Shown here: positions 1 through 9,258 of the stretch, piece after piece | Numbering within the stretch: position 1 is the stretch's first letter | Layout of the letters: every line of letters starts with the position of its first letter | Assembly (NCBI GenBank): GCA_965243825.1 | Contig: CBDEVT010000001.1 | Coordinates: 620,001 to 684,000, forward strand | Direction of reading: 5' to 3' | Source: JAJCYX01 sp965243825 | Lineage (GTDB): Bacteria; Chloroflexota; Dehalococcoidia; Lucifugimonadales; Lucifugimonadaceae | Length of the DNA stretch: 64,000 bases | Position numbers and translations under genes: made by a program | Notes under the pieces: generated by a model | What the model was told of the DNA's origin: nothing | Seen by the model: only the letters and a program-made list of their open reading frames with translations | Databases searched by the model: none

Positions 1-410
1 GCCTTCTCAGACCCGAACGTTCGAACGATGGTCTCTGAACCGGCGATGAATGCGATCGTCTTCTCGGCCAGTACTCTGGGAGCATTCGTCGTGTATGCGT
101 CTTCGGGAGCGATCGACTCCTCGAAGTCAGGCACGAACTCTTCGAGGTTGTAGAGAGCCTCGTCGGCGTCCATTCGCGCATGCACCTGGCCCATGCCGAG
201 CATCTTGCGTTCGATGGCCTCAGAGACCGAGCTTGCAGAGGGCAGCTTCTTAGCACGCCGGAGGAGGCGCTCTATTGAGGGGGACGTTGGTGCCGGATTG
301 CTGGACCTGCTGCCCTTCGACGGGCTCGGGATGGCATTGGTGTCCTGTCCAACAGAAGGAGCAGAACCAGGAGACTCAGGCTGAGAACCGTCGCGATGAA
401 GAGTAGTCAC
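1..410 (-). CDS. Probable phage portal protein, N-terminal part (runs off the left edge)
   Basis: The minus strand is open from a GTG at 410 to the window edge, giving 136 residues without a stop. An in-frame TGA lies just upstream, so this GTG is the most upstream start. The first 50 or so residues are rich in Ser, Pro and Gly and look disordered. After that the chain becomes helical and acidic (KMLGMGQVHARMDADEAL, then EDAYTTNAPRVLAEKTIAF). The TTNAPRVLA stretch resembles the N-terminal part of tailed-phage portal proteins, which form the dodecameric channel at the capsid vertex. The call rests on that weak resemblance and on gene order, because small and large terminase genes lie upstream on the same strand. 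It could be another virion protein. The rest of the gene is outside the window. Confidence 0.5.
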   Translation of the reverse strand, partial: MTTLHRDGSQPESPGSAPSVGQDTNAIPSPSKGSRSSNPAPTSPSIERLLRRAKKLPSASSVSEAIERKMLGMGQVHARMDADEALYNLEEFVPDFEESIAPEDAYTTNAPRVLAEKTIAFIAGSETIVRTFGSEK

Positions 411-589
411 TAAGCATCAGGCTGAGTCCTCTTCTTCAGGATTTCGAACGCTCAGGCACATGGCCTCACACTCCACTCTGCGACCTCAGAATCCCACTGG
501 TCAAGTTGTTCCCCGTCTGCTCGGCTGAACCACTAGCGGAGTTAACATGTCGGCACAAGAACGTACTCATCCATCACGGGGCTTCAGTC

Positions 590-1645
590 ATGACAGGCGA
601 TAACGTCGAGCTACCTGACGAAACATCGGTCGCAACGCAGCTTCTGCCAGCGCTGCGAGAACGCTTCGGTGACAGCAGCCTTGAGTTCTCTAAGCCACCG
701 AAGTCGATCTCTGGCGGTTACGAGACACTCGTCTACGGCTTCTCGCTCAACACCGACATAGATGGATTTAAAGGGCCGCTGGTCCTGCGAATCTTCAAGC
801 AGGCGGCGTTTATGGACCAGGCGCGGCGCGAAGCCGCTGTGCAGAACTCGCTGGCAGCACTCGGCTACCTCGTCCCCCGGGTTGCCGCCCAGTTCGACAC
901 GGGAATCAACGGACTGCCATTCAATGTCATGGAGCGCGTGCCCGGCCATCCGATGATGGAAAACGCTCAGCTAAACGAAGCAAGCATCAACCGCATGATC
1001 GACTGGTGGGCGACAGTTCACGTTCAGCTTCACCAGCTTTCGGCTGCGCCGGTGATCGAAGCGCTTGAGGCGGCAGGCTTCACGCAGGACAGGTTCTCGG
1101 TGGACGGGCGAGTCAGATACCTGGACCGCTATTTCGAAGGGGACACTTTTGACGCCCTCCGTCCCGTTCATGAATGGCTGTCCGACAACCGACCGGTGGA
1201 GCGCGCCGACCCCTCGGTCTGTCACGGTGATTTCCATCCCGGGAACATCATGGTCGATGGAGACAACGTCACGGGAGTGATTGACTGGCCGGGGATTGCG
1301 ATCGCCGATCCTGAGTTCGATATCGGCACGACTATGGTCCTGATCCGCGCCGGTGCTGCGATGATCGAGCCAGAGATCCGGCCGATGATCGAGGCGATGG
1401 CCGATATGTACGTTGCGAGGTACAACGAGCTGAGCCCCGTAGATATGGATAAGGTGCGCTACTACGAGGCGATGCGGTCTTTCAGGGCTTTCGTGCGAGG
1501 CACCGCGGCGCACATTCCGGGCCTGGCTGAAGAGCTTGCCCCGAGAGACCAGTACCCATGGGCCGCTGAGTTCACGATGAAAGACCTGGCAGGCCGTCTA
1601 CTACAACTCACGGGCATCGAGCTACCGCTGCCGGGCGGAGGTTAG
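590..1645 (+). CDS. Aminoglycoside phosphotransferase-family kinase
   Basis: A 351-residue protein of the APH/choline-kinase fold (APH family). The N-lobe has a glycine-containing loop (SISGGYETLVYGF) and a lysine strand (LVLRIFK). The C-lobe has the Brenner catalytic motif VCHGDFHPGNIMVD, followed by the metal-binding GVIDWPGIAIADPEFD. Such enzymes transfer the ATP gamma-phosphate to a hydroxyl of a small molecule. Substrates range from aminoglycosides and macrolides to choline, homoserine and sugars, and the sequence does not tell which applies here. The ATG at 590 is preferred over a TTG at 506, whose 28 extra residues do not look like family sequence. A sulfatase gene starts 8 bp downstream, so the two are probably co-transcribed. 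No transmembrane segment is visible, so it should be cytoplasmic. Confidence 0.85.
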   Translation: MTGDNVELPDETSVATQLLPALRERFGDSSLEFSKPPKSISGGYETLVYGFSLNTDIDGFKGPLVLRIFKQAAFMDQARREAAVQNSLAALGYLVPRVAAQFDTGINGLPFNVMERVPGHPMMENAQLNEASINRMIDWWATVHVQLHQLSAAPVIEALEAAGFTQDRFSVDGRVRYLDRYFEGDTFDALRPVHEWLSDNRPVERADPSVCHGDFHPGNIMVDGDNVTGVIDWPGIAIADPEFDIGTTMVLIRAGAAMIEPEIRPMIEAMADMYVARYNELSPVDMDKVRYYEAMRSFRAFVRGTAAHIPGLAEELAPRDQYPWAAEFTMKDLAGRLLQLTGIELPLPGGG

Positions 1646-1653
1646 TAAGTAAG

Positions 1654-3108
1654 TTGGCAAGCAGAGAATCTCAGCGTCCAAACATCCTCTTCATCCTCAC
1701 TGACGATCAGGGCCCGTGGGCAATGAACTGCGCCGGCACCACGGAAGTCAGAACACCGAACCTCGACAGGCTTGCAGAGACTGGCGTCAGGTTCGAGAAC
1801 TTCTTCTGCGCATCACCTGTCTGCTCCCCTGCCCGTGCATCGATACTGACCGGTCGCATGCCCTCGCAGCACGGTGTCCAGGACTTCCTGCGAGGAGGCA
1901 ACTCCACCATTCTCAAGGGCGACGGCAAGACGATCCGCTACATGGACGGCGAGTCTACGTACGTCGAGAATCTAGCCGAAGCCGGGTACAGTACCGGTCT
2001 GAGCGGCAAGTGGCACCTTGGCGATTCTGCAAGCCCGCAGTCCGGCTTCGATTTTTGGGACGTGTTCGCCACTGGCTCCGGGGATTACTACAACTCGCCA
2101 ATGTTCCGAAACGGCGAGCCGTACTCTGGCGACGGCTACATCAGCGATGTGATCACCGATAACGCGCTCGGCTTTCTCGACTCGCAGCTTGAATCGGAAT
2201 CACCCTTCTCACTGAACGTCCACTACACCGCGCCGCATGCGCCCTGGGAGCGTGAGCAGCATCCGGCGGAGCTGTACGACGACTACTTCGAGAACTGTCC
2301 ATTTGAAACCGTGCAGTGGGATCCAATCCATCCCGATCAGCTGGCGAAACTGGAGTCCGAAAACCAGGTTGGCTCTACCGAGGAAAGGCGCCGAATCATC
2401 CTCAGCGGTTATTTCGCAGCGATCACCGCGATGGACGCGAACGTCGGAAGGCTCCTCGACTGGCTTGAAGAGAACGGCCTTCGGGAGAACACGCTGGTCG
2501 TATTCACATCTGACAACGGCATGAGCCTCGGCCACCACGGCATATGGGGCAAGGGGAACGGCACATATCCGGCCAACATGTTCGACACCGCAGTAAAGGT
2601 GCCAACGCTCATCTCGATGCCCGGCACGGTGACTGCAGGCGAGCTCAGCGAGGAGCTGCTCAGTCACTACGACCTGATGCCGACCATTCTCGATATCGCT
2701 AATGTTGGCGAGACCGATTCGAGTGACCGACCGGGTCAGAGCTTTGCATCGCTACTCCAGGGTGAAGTGCCGGGTTCGGACAGACCCGTTGTTGTTCACG
2801 AGGAGTACGGCCCGACGCGCATGATCCGCACGAAGTCTGCCAAGTACGTCCACCGCTACCCCGACGGTCCGCATGAGTTCTACGATCTTGCAAACGATCC
2901 GGGAGAGACTTCGAACGAGATCACCAATCTCGCGTTCACAGAAACGATCAGCTCACTGCGAGATCAACTGCAGGGCTGGTTCGACAGGTACTCAGACCCG
3001 GTCATGGACGGCTCAAAACAACTCGTCAAAGGCCGGGGCCAGACAGACCGCATCGACGGAGACTCAGAAGCCTTCGCCCAGGACGTTGTGTACTTAAGGG
3101 ATCTGTAG
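1654..3108 (+). CDS. Sulfatase (Cys-type, formylglycine-dependent)
   Basis: A 484-residue type I sulfatase of the alkaline phosphatase superfamily. These enzymes hydrolyse sulfate monoesters using a formylglycine made from an active-site Cys. The N-terminal metal site NILFILTDDQG is followed by the maturation signature C-S-P-A-R (Cys57) and ILTGR. WHLG, HYTAPHAPW and VVFTSDNGMSLGHHG carry further active-site residues. The C-terminal HEFYDLANDPGE block is typical of the family. The start is a TTG 8 bp after the upstream kinase gene. No signal peptide is visible, so the enzyme seems cytoplasmic and would act on an imported substrate. The sulfated substrate cannot be told from sequence. It needs a formylglycine-generating enzyme, and none is encoded in this window. 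Confidence 0.9.
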   Translation: MASRESQRPNILFILTDDQGPWAMNCAGTTEVRTPNLDRLAETGVRFENFFCASPVCSPARASILTGRMPSQHGVQDFLRGGNSTILKGDGKTIRYMDGESTYVENLAEAGYSTGLSGKWHLGDSASPQSGFDFWDVFATGSGDYYNSPMFRNGEPYSGDGYISDVITDNALGFLDSQLESESPFSLNVHYTAPHAPWEREQHPAELYDDYFENCPFETVQWDPIHPDQLAKLESENQVGSTEERRRIILSGYFAAITAMDANVGRLLDWLEENGLRENTLVVFTSDNGMSLGHHGIWGKGNGTYPANMFDTAVKVPTLISMPGTVTAGELSEELLSHYDLMPTILDIANVGETDSSDRPGQSFASLLQGEVPGSDRPVVVHEEYGPTRMIRTKSAKYVHRYPDGPHEFYDLANDPGETSNEITNLAFTETISSLRDQLQGWFDRYSDPVMDGSKQLVKGRGQTDRIDGDSEAFAQDVVYLRDL

Positions 3109-3178
3109 CAGGTACTCGTTCTCGACATCCGCGGGTCCAACGGTTCCAGGCATCACTGCCTGAATTAAGGTCGAAACC

Positions 3179-3226
3179 TTGACAAACTTTTTATGAAAGA
3201 TTATTTTCGCAATATGTCTTTCATAA
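3179..3226 (+). promoter_or_regulatory. Promoter and probable autoregulatory operator of the ArsR-family gene
   Basis: A perfect -35 box TTGACA (3179-3184) is followed after 17 bp by a -10-like TATTTT (3202-3207). A perfect 10-bp inverted repeat, TTATGAAAGA (3191-3200) and TCTTTCATAA (3217-3226), flanks the -10 region, with 16 bp between the arms. This placement is what is expected of an ArsR/SmtB-type repressor that blocks its own promoter. The transcript should begin near 3214, so the ATG at 3193 cannot be the start codon. Confidence 0.65.
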
Positions 3227-3234
3227 ATGACCGG

Positions 3235-3786
3235 ATGAAGCTGACCGATGCTGGCGCAATGCGTGCTCTGGCGCACGAAATCCGGCTCGAAATCTTCAAC
3301 TACCTGCTCGATTCAGGAGACGCTACTGCAACGGAGTGTGCTGATGCGGTTGGAGAGAGTCCTTCATCGTGCAGTTACCACCTGCGCGTCCTGGCTAAGC
3401 ACGGGTTCGTTGAGGCTACCGACACCGAGGATGGTCGAGAGCGCCGGTGGAAACTCGTGGTGAAGAGTTTTGATATCTCGGCGGACTCTCCGGAACAGCG
3501 TGCTGCTGGAGCGGCGCTTTCTGACCAGCTCATGCGGCAGGACGAGGCTGTGGTGAGTCGCTTCCTGCGCGAGAAGAGTGGTTTCTCGGAGGAGTGGCAG
3601 ACGGCGGCGATATTCGCCCGATCGAACTTCCACATGACGCCGGACGAAATGTACGAGTTCCTTGCTAAATACCTTGAGCTACTCAGGCCGTTCGTCGACC
3701 GAGAAGAAAAACAGAGCAAGCCTGAAGACTCTGAACGAGTGCGCTTGATGTTACGGGCCGTCCCCTGGCCGGCAGACACTTCCTGA
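3235..3786 (+). CDS. ArsR-family winged-helix transcriptional regulator
   Basis: A protein of about 183 residues with an N-terminal winged helix of the ArsR/HTH_20 type: MRALAHEIRLEIFNYLLD, then TATECADAVGESPSSCSYHLRVL as the recognition region, and FVEATDTEDGRERRWKL as the wing. The C-terminal 100 residues are helical and not recognised; they may bind a ligand or a partner. The usual metal-binding ELCVC motif is absent, so it is probably not a classical metal sensor. ATGs at 3193, 3214 and 3235 are possible. The promoter and inverted repeat overlap the first two, which favours 3235, although a leaderless start at 3214 is possible. The MFS exporter gene 107 bp downstream on the same strand is a candidate target. 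Confidence 0.85.
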   Translation: MKLTDAGAMRALAHEIRLEIFNYLLDSGDATATECADAVGESPSSCSYHLRVLAKHGFVEATDTEDGRERRWKLVVKSFDISADSPEQRAAGAALSDQLMRQDEAVVSRFLREKSGFSEEWQTAAIFARSNFHMTPDEMYEFLAKYLELLRPFVDREEKQSKPEDSERVRLMLRAVPWPADTS

Positions 3787-3893
3787 GCAACAACGGTTCG
3801 CCTGACCGGAAACACTCACCTCGACACCTGTCCGCAGATTCAACGCGTCAGATTGCGACGCGGTAGATCACCTGTGTCTCAAAAAGGAGCGCC

Positions 3894-5126
3894 ATGATTC
3901 TCCGACCGACCGGACTGTGGCTGCACTCTGAGTTCAGAAAGCTGTGGGGCGGCCAGGCTTCGTCACTGTTCGCGTCACAGGCGATGTACCTCGGTCTGCC
4001 TCTCGTCGCGGTCATTTCACTCGACGCAACACCGATACAGATGGGCATTGTCACCGCCCTATCAGGTGTGCCCGCAATATTCGGTCTTTACATCGGCTCA
4101 TGGGCTGAAAGAAGGCGAAAACGCCCGATCCTGGTCGCAGCAGACATCGGGCGAGCCGGGTTGCTCATTACGATACCGGTAGCGCATGTCTTCGATGCTC
4201 TGACAATCGAAGTGCTTTACGTTGTCTCACTGGGTTTCGCAACGCTGACGATGGTGTTCCAGATCGGTTACCGCGCACTTCTACCGCTGGTTGTCGAAAG
4301 GGCAGAGATCACGGAAGCCAACAGTAAGCTGGAGTTTGCGAATTCCAGCTCCAGCGTGGCAGGTCCTGCTGGCGTCGGACTTCTTGCCCAGGCAGTTACG
4401 GCACCGTTTGCCCTCATCGCTGGCTCGCTCCTGTATCTCGTGTCATCGGCGTTCTTTCTTGCGATCAGGACCGAAGCACCGGACCCCAGATATGGCCCGC
4501 GGGTGACCGGCGGTGTGATGGAAGGAATCAGATACTTCTGGCACCGCAAGCCCCTGGTGGGAATAGTCGCGTCATCGTTCGTTTTCGCAGTATTCGGCAC
4601 GGCGATCAACGCGATGGCAGGTCTGTACATGATCCGCGAACTTGGCATCAATGAGGCCACGCTTGGTGTGATGATCACCGTTGGCGGAGCGGGCCTGTTC
4701 ATTGGGGCGTTTCTCGCTTCGCGCTACACAAACGTAATAGGCATCGGTCGCGCTACGACAATCGGCTTTCTTGCAGCGGCAATCGGAGACTTCGGTATAC
4801 CTCTGGTAACGGGTTCCCTCTGGTTTGTGGTGCCGGTGATCGTCGCCGGGTACATCATCACGCAGGTGGGATTGGTGCTCTACAACATCGGTGCGGTCAG
4901 CATTCGACAGTCGATAGCTCCAGAGAATCTGCAGGCTCGGCTGACCTCGATATCGGTTGTCGTCTTCGCCGCCGGAATGCCGATAGGTGGCCTGCTGGGT
5001 GGATTCCTTGGTGAGACTATCGGTCTGAGAGCGACCCTCTTCTTGAGCGCATCGGTACTAACTGTCGCAACGGCGTTCCTGGTGGTCTTCCGAACATGGT
5101 CGGTACGGTTGGAGCAAGCGGAATGA
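3894..5126 (+). CDS. MFS family efflux transporter
   Basis: A 410-residue inner-membrane transporter of the major facilitator superfamily, close in type to the enterobactin-exporter-like MFS_3 group. About twelve hydrophobic segments alternate with short loops. The loop GSWAERRRKRPILVAADIGR between segments 2 and 3 is the typical basic motif A region. The second half starts at a similar short loop near ASRYTNVIGIGRATT. It probably exports a small molecule or drug using the proton gradient; the substrate is unknown. The start ATG has an AGGAG ribosome-binding site about 9 bp upstream. It lies downstream of the ArsR regulator and may be controlled by it. It converges with the terminase gene, with only 8 bp between the two stops. 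Confidence 0.88.
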   Translation: MILRPTGLWLHSEFRKLWGGQASSLFASQAMYLGLPLVAVISLDATPIQMGIVTALSGVPAIFGLYIGSWAERRRKRPILVAADIGRAGLLITIPVAHVFDALTIEVLYVVSLGFATLTMVFQIGYRALLPLVVERAEITEANSKLEFANSSSSVAGPAGVGLLAQAVTAPFALIAGSLLYLVSSAFFLAIRTEAPDPRYGPRVTGGVMEGIRYFWHRKPLVGIVASSFVFAVFGTAINAMAGLYMIRELGINEATLGVMITVGGAGLFIGAFLASRYTNVIGIGRATTIGFLAAAIGDFGIPLVTGSLWFVVPVIVAGYIITQVGLVLYNIGAVSIRQSIAPENLQARLTSISVVVFAAGMPIGGLLGGFLGETIGLRATLFLSASVLTVATAFLVVFRTWSVRLEQAE

Positions 5127-5134
5127 GGGCGTCT

Positions 5135-6640
5135 TCAACCCCTCCTCCTACTCCTCACCCTGATCCTTGCTGATCTGTCACCGAAACGATCTTTGCCGTT
5201 TTCGCCGTAGGCGTAGCCCTGAACATTCACCATCAGGTACGTCAGCGCCTTGATGCCATCGCAGTAGCGGTCGTCCGGCACCTTGCCCGTCACCTCGCCC
5301 TGCGGGTCTGTGCGCCAGCGGTAGACACGCACCTGGCCATCGAACGGGTTCGGAGTGCCACCCAGTTCCGAGATCAGCAGCTGCGCCGAGGGATCGATTA
5401 CAAGTCCCGGCTCTCCAGACTTGCCGTCCACTTTCAGGGTGGCGTCAAAGCGGTCGATCCCGGCTTTCACTGGTACGGGTTGATCAAAGAGCGTCAAACC
5501 GGTGACCTTCCGCCAGATCTCCTTGTTCGAGTTTTCGGAAGATGCGTTGTGCTGCCGGCCTGCGATGTCGATCACACCGTGCTTCATTGGATTGCTCCAC
5601 CACGGACGCTCCATGGCGGCGACACAAACATCCTGAGCTGAGAATCCGGGACGGGAGAAGCGGTTCATGGCGATCTCGTCTATGACGCGCCACTGCTTGA
5701 AGTTACCATGGCCAACAGGAACTAGCTGGGCGACCTCCACCGCATAAGTCGAAGGTTGACCCGAGTAACCGGGATCGATGCCCAGGTAGACGGGCAGGTC
5801 AGGGTTGTAGTCGCACTTGCGGACGTGCAAGGTCGGGTCGAACGCAGCATGCACTCGTCCCGATGGCGGCACTGGCACGCCAAGATGGCGTTCCTTGAAA
5901 GCTGCGTCCGGCATCGACTCTCTCAGCGACAGGATCTCGGGATCGTTCTCGCCGCCCGGGTAGAGATGCGTGTTGGAGTGGGTCGGCAGGGAGAAACTGC
6001 GGGCGTCCAGTTTTTGCTGAACGGCCGGGGCTTGCCAGCGGTTCCACAGTGCCGGGTACCAGCCGAGTGAGCCTTCGAACGTACCCTCCATGTGCAGCCA
6101 GCCAAACTCCGGAAAACGCTGGCGAGGCTCGGAGGTTCTGCCGACAAGCCTTTCGTTGACGTCCTGCGAAACCTGTGCCGCTTCGCAGATGATGGTCCAG
6201 ACTGGCGCTTCCATAGCGAGCGACATCGGGTCGGCTGCGCTCTTGGTGCGAATCGTGAAGATGCCGTTGCGCACCGGGACTTTGATCTCGCCCGGATCGA
6301 CGCGCACTGTTGCCTTCACGCCGGGATGCATCCGCCGCAATAGATCTGCGATGTAGCTGAACTCAGCCCGAGTCAGCTCATACGAAGGTCCGACAAGCCA
6401 TGCGATTCGACCAGCAGCTTCGTCTGGATAGAGGGCAATGAACTCGAGTGTTGCGATGGCGGCCTTGATCGCCGCGGTTTGCGACTTACCGCCGCGAATC
6501 CCTCCCGCCACAAGCTGGTAGCGAGATCTGTCCTCGAGAATTACAGCCTGCGCCGGAGTAGGCACAAAACCCCACGCGCTCAGCAGGTCGGCGTGGGTGA
6601 GTGAAGGGGAATAACTCGGCGTGGCCTGTGCAAGTGTCAC
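5135..6640 (-). CDS. terL: Phage terminase large subunit (packaging ATPase-nuclease)
   Basis: A 501-residue terminase, the motor that pumps DNA into phage heads and cuts it. The ATPase domain has Walker A GGIRGGKS (residues 46-53), a Walker B-like strand VWTIICEA with Glu153 (the usual Asp before it is Cys) and a coupling motif MEGTFEG near 186. The C-terminal RNase H-like nuclease domain keeps plausible acidic ligands: Asp289 in YLGIDPGYSG, Asp358 in GVIDIAG and Asp461 in YCDGIKAL. Length is normal and there is no frameshift, so the gene looks functional. The start is a GTG at 6640, 79 bp after the end of the co-oriented ATP-grasp gene. No capsid, protease or tail gene is adjacent; ordinary cellular genes flank it on both sides. 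Confidence 0.88.
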   Translation of the reverse strand: MTLAQATPSYSPSLTHADLLSAWGFVPTPAQAVILEDRSRYQLVAGGIRGGKSQTAAIKAAIATLEFIALYPDEAAGRIAWLVGPSYELTRAEFSYIADLLRRMHPGVKATVRVDPGEIKVPVRNGIFTIRTKSAADPMSLAMEAPVWTIICEAAQVSQDVNERLVGRTSEPRQRFPEFGWLHMEGTFEGSLGWYPALWNRWQAPAVQQKLDARSFSLPTHSNTHLYPGGENDPEILSLRESMPDAAFKERHLGVPVPPSGRVHAAFDPTLHVRKCDYNPDLPVYLGIDPGYSGQPSTYAVEVAQLVPVGHGNFKQWRVIDEIAMNRFSRPGFSAQDVCVAAMERPWWSNPMKHGVIDIAGRQHNASSENSNKEIWRKVTGLTLFDQPVPVKAGIDRFDATLKVDGKSGEPGLVIDPSAQLLISELGGTPNPFDGQVRVYRWRTDPQGEVTGKVPDDRYCDGIKALTYLMVNVQGYAYGENGKDRFGDRSARIRVRSRRRG

Positions 6641-6719
6641 GCATAAAAGCTATGCGCTTGAAGGTGACTTGGCGAGGATTTGGCGGCGAGTCGCAGTCAG
6701 CGACGGGATTCTGAATCTC

Positions 6720-7781
6720 CTACAGCCTCTCCTCGTACTCGGTTACCAGCGGGTCAACATCGCCCATCTTCAGGAAGGTCATCGGGCGATTGAGGCCAGT
6801 AATCGAAGCCATGTCACGCGGCAGCGGGTTGACGACTGGAGTCTCGTAGCCGACCGGTTCGTCGAACGCCATGCGGAGGGCCTCATAGGCGAAGTTGTAA
6901 CCAAAGCTATGCCAGTGAGAGACGCCTCCGCTGCCGTAGCGACCGGCATCGACTTCAGTAACGTGTGGCAGTCCGTTGCCGTCTGCCATCATGTCGACGC
7001 GGAACATGCCATCAGGCTCCGGCATTAGCGCCCGAACAGCCGCTTCGCCTATACGGGCCACGTCAGGTGGTGCGCTTCTCAGCAGCACTCCCCTGCTCTT
7101 CACTCCTGACAGCGAGATACCGGGATTTCCCCTGATGATGCGGGTCTGATCCTGTGATGCGATCTTCTTGCCGTTTTTCCAGAGACTCTCCCACGAGTAA
7201 TCTCCGACGTCTGGCAGGGCCTCGGCAGCGAGGAACGTGCCCCAGCCATCGTTAAGGTCAAGCCAGTGGTTTGCATGTTCGAGATTCGTAGAGCGGAACG
7301 CACCCTTGGCACCAGCGCCGGATCTCGCCCGCAACCACAGTTCCGGTCCGAGCGTCTCGTAGGCGTTTGCAAGGTCGCTTGCTGTTTCTATCAGCATGGT
7401 CTTTGGTGAGGGGACTTCAGCCTCTTCCAGTCGCTTGGCCGTCGCCAGCTTGTCTCGGCTTGTCTGGCAAACCTCTACAGGTGGCACCCACGTACGGATC
7501 GGGATCTCGGCCCGGGCGGCAGAAATCCTTTCGATCTCTGCGTCATGTAGTGGCCAGATGAAATCGGCGTTGGTCTCGCTGGCGATGTCCACGAGAATTT
7601 CGACAAAGCGGGGATCGCCGGCTCGCGGGACGAGGTGGAGCTCATCTGCGTCGGACTGATGGATGTGGTAGCGGGAAGACTCTACTCCAATGATGTAGAT
7701 CTCCTCGTCACCGGCCCGCAATCCTCGCATAACACCGGTCGCAAGCGTCCCACTGGCTAGCGTCACCAGCACTCTTTTCAT
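6720..7781 (-). CDS. ATP-grasp domain protein (carbamoyl-phosphate-synthase-like)
   Basis: A 353-residue protein. The N-terminus is a Rossmann-like pre-ATP-grasp domain (MKRVLVTLASGTLATGVMRGL), resembling the N-terminus of CPSase-like ATP-grasp enzymes. The central region has SRDKLATAKRLEEAEVPSPKT, the usual lead-in to the ATP-grasp fold. WLRARSGAGAKGAFRS is the probable ATP loop. GMFRVDMMADGNGLPHVTEVDAGRYGSGG carries the Mg-binding acidic and Asn-like residues. These enzymes join a carboxylate to an amine or thiol through an acyl-phosphate; the substrates are unknown. The gene lies between the small and large terminase genes on the same strand, 79 bp ahead of the large one, so they may share a transcript. 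Its own role is probably cellular metabolism or peptide or sugar modification. Confidence 0.75.
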   Translation of the reverse strand: MKRVLVTLASGTLATGVMRGLRAGDEEIYIIGVESSRYHIHQSDADELHLVPRAGDPRFVEILVDIASETNADFIWPLHDAEIERISAARAEIPIRTWVPPVEVCQTSRDKLATAKRLEEAEVPSPKTMLIETASDLANAYETLGPELWLRARSGAGAKGAFRSTNLEHANHWLDLNDGWGTFLAAEALPDVGDYSWESLWKNGKKIASQDQTRIIRGNPGISLSGVKSRGVLLRSAPPDVARIGEAAVRALMPEPDGMFRVDMMADGNGLPHVTEVDAGRYGSGGVSHWHSFGYNFAYEALRMAFDEPVGYETPVVNPLPRDMASITGLNRPMTFLKMGDVDPLVTEYEERL

Positions 7782-8011
7782 GTTCTTTACCTCGGGAATG
7801 TTGTAGGCCGAGGTTATGGAAATGGCGCGGGCATGGTGAGTCGGTCAACTGCCAGAGCGGAATAGTTCAAATCATGGAAAACGCGTTGAACTCGGCTGCA
7901 AGTGACATCTCTCGTGTTAATCACGCAGTCCTTAGGTACAATTTGCCTTTCCCGGCCAGCATCTAGTAGCAGATGGACCAGAAAGGTCCCGGTCATGGGA
8001 GCATTGACATC

Positions 8012-9232
8012 ATGCAATTACGCTTGACTCGCAGTCCATTGCGAGCATCGCTGATAACAGCGTCCGCCTTCATCGCTATCCTCCTCGCATCCTGTTCCTC
8101 GGGTTCATCTTCGGACTCTGAGATGAATGCAGATTCGGAGTACCTGCAGGCCTACCTCGACCTTCTTGCGCTCATCCCGGACACAGAGGAATCCCGCTTT
8201 GCGTTCACCATGAGCAATTACGCTATGGCGACGGACCTGGCTGGCTTGCAGGTGCCGGGCGACGCAGCGAGCGATGCGGTGATAACGCAGTTCCTTCGTG
8301 ATGTAACTAATAATCCTGAAACGCACATGGTTGTTGCAGGAGGTCCTTTCGTCAGTGGCTGGGGTGAATCGGCTTCCTTTTTCGTTGAAAGCCGGCAAGC
8401 CCGCGGCTTCGACCAGCGCGATGTGACTGCTGCCGCTGCCGTCAGTCGGACTCCCGGGATGGAGTTCGCGGTGGGTGACTTCCCGGCGAGCGACTTCGCG
8501 GCCAACGTGACATGCGAGTCTTGTGGTAACCCGCAGGAGCTCAGTCATGGCGGGGAGATGTGGCTCAGTTGGGGCGACAACGATGTTGACATCGAGCGCC
8601 GCCTGTCGCCTCCACTGTTTGACTGGCTTGGCCGCGGCGCCAACTGGTGGGTGACTGATAACTCTGCTGTCCGCACCATCACGTCAGACGAGATGCGAAG
8701 CGCAATCGACACAGCGAACGGTCAGCGCAGGTCACTGGCAGACCTCGAACAGTACACGAGCGTGGTCGCGGCCATGGCGGCAATGAACACCTACTCAATG
8801 TTCTTCACTACCAGCGTCTTCCAGCGTTCGCCGGACCTTTACCTGCCGTTCGACACAACTCAGGCGGAGTTCGACGCTTTCGTAGCCAACGAGTACTCAA
8901 ATACACCGGCACTACGCGCCTACGGGTTGCTCGCAATCGGCGCAGGACTGGATGAGCGCGGCCACTACACGACTGTCGCTCTGCTGCATGCCGATGGAGA
9001 GACGGCGAGAGAGAACGAGGACAGGTTCAAGCGTGTTGTTGCAGAAGTGAATTCGTCGCAGTCTGGCAGGCTGTGGTCGGAGACGTTCCCCGTAGTTGAT
9101 ACGGAAGTACGTGGAAATGTGCTTGCCGTGAAACTCAGGGGCACAGAGGAGTTACCGGTCTGGCTGAATTTGGTGAACTCGTACTCATTCGACAACCTTC
9201 TGGCGATAGATGACACGGAGACGCTGGAGTGA
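8012..9232 (+). CDS. Secreted lipoprotein of unknown function
   Basis: A protein of about 406 residues with a clear lipoprotein signal: a basic start (MQLRLTRSPLR), a hydrophobic core and a lipobox ending LLASC, followed by a Ser/Gly/Asp-rich tether. The ATG at 8012 has a GGGAG site about 10 bp upstream and is preferred over the ATG at 7973. The mature domain has no motif that I recognise. It contains a Cys pair (TCESCG) and a long alternating helix and strand pattern. The C-terminal part is fairly polar. It should be anchored on the outer face of the cytoplasmic membrane. It converges with the small terminase gene, with 26 bp between the stops. No catalytic residues can be assigned, so it may be a binding or structural protein. 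Confidence 0.75.
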   Translation: MQLRLTRSPLRASLITASAFIAILLASCSSGSSSDSEMNADSEYLQAYLDLLALIPDTEESRFAFTMSNYAMATDLAGLQVPGDAASDAVITQFLRDVTNNPETHMVVAGGPFVSGWGESASFFVESRQARGFDQRDVTAAAAVSRTPGMEFAVGDFPASDFAANVTCESCGNPQELSHGGEMWLSWGDNDVDIERRLSPPLFDWLGRGANWWVTDNSAVRTITSDEMRSAIDTANGQRRSLADLEQYTSVVAAMAAMNTYSMFFTTSVFQRSPDLYLPFDTTQAEFDAFVANEYSNTPALRAYGLLAIGAGLDERGHYTTVALLHADGETARENEDRFKRVVAEVNSSQSGRLWSETFPVVDTEVRGNVLAVKLRGTEELPVWLNLVNSYSFDNLLAIDDTETLE

Positions 9233-9258
9233 GTGAGAAGCCCTGTCGAGGCTGCGGC

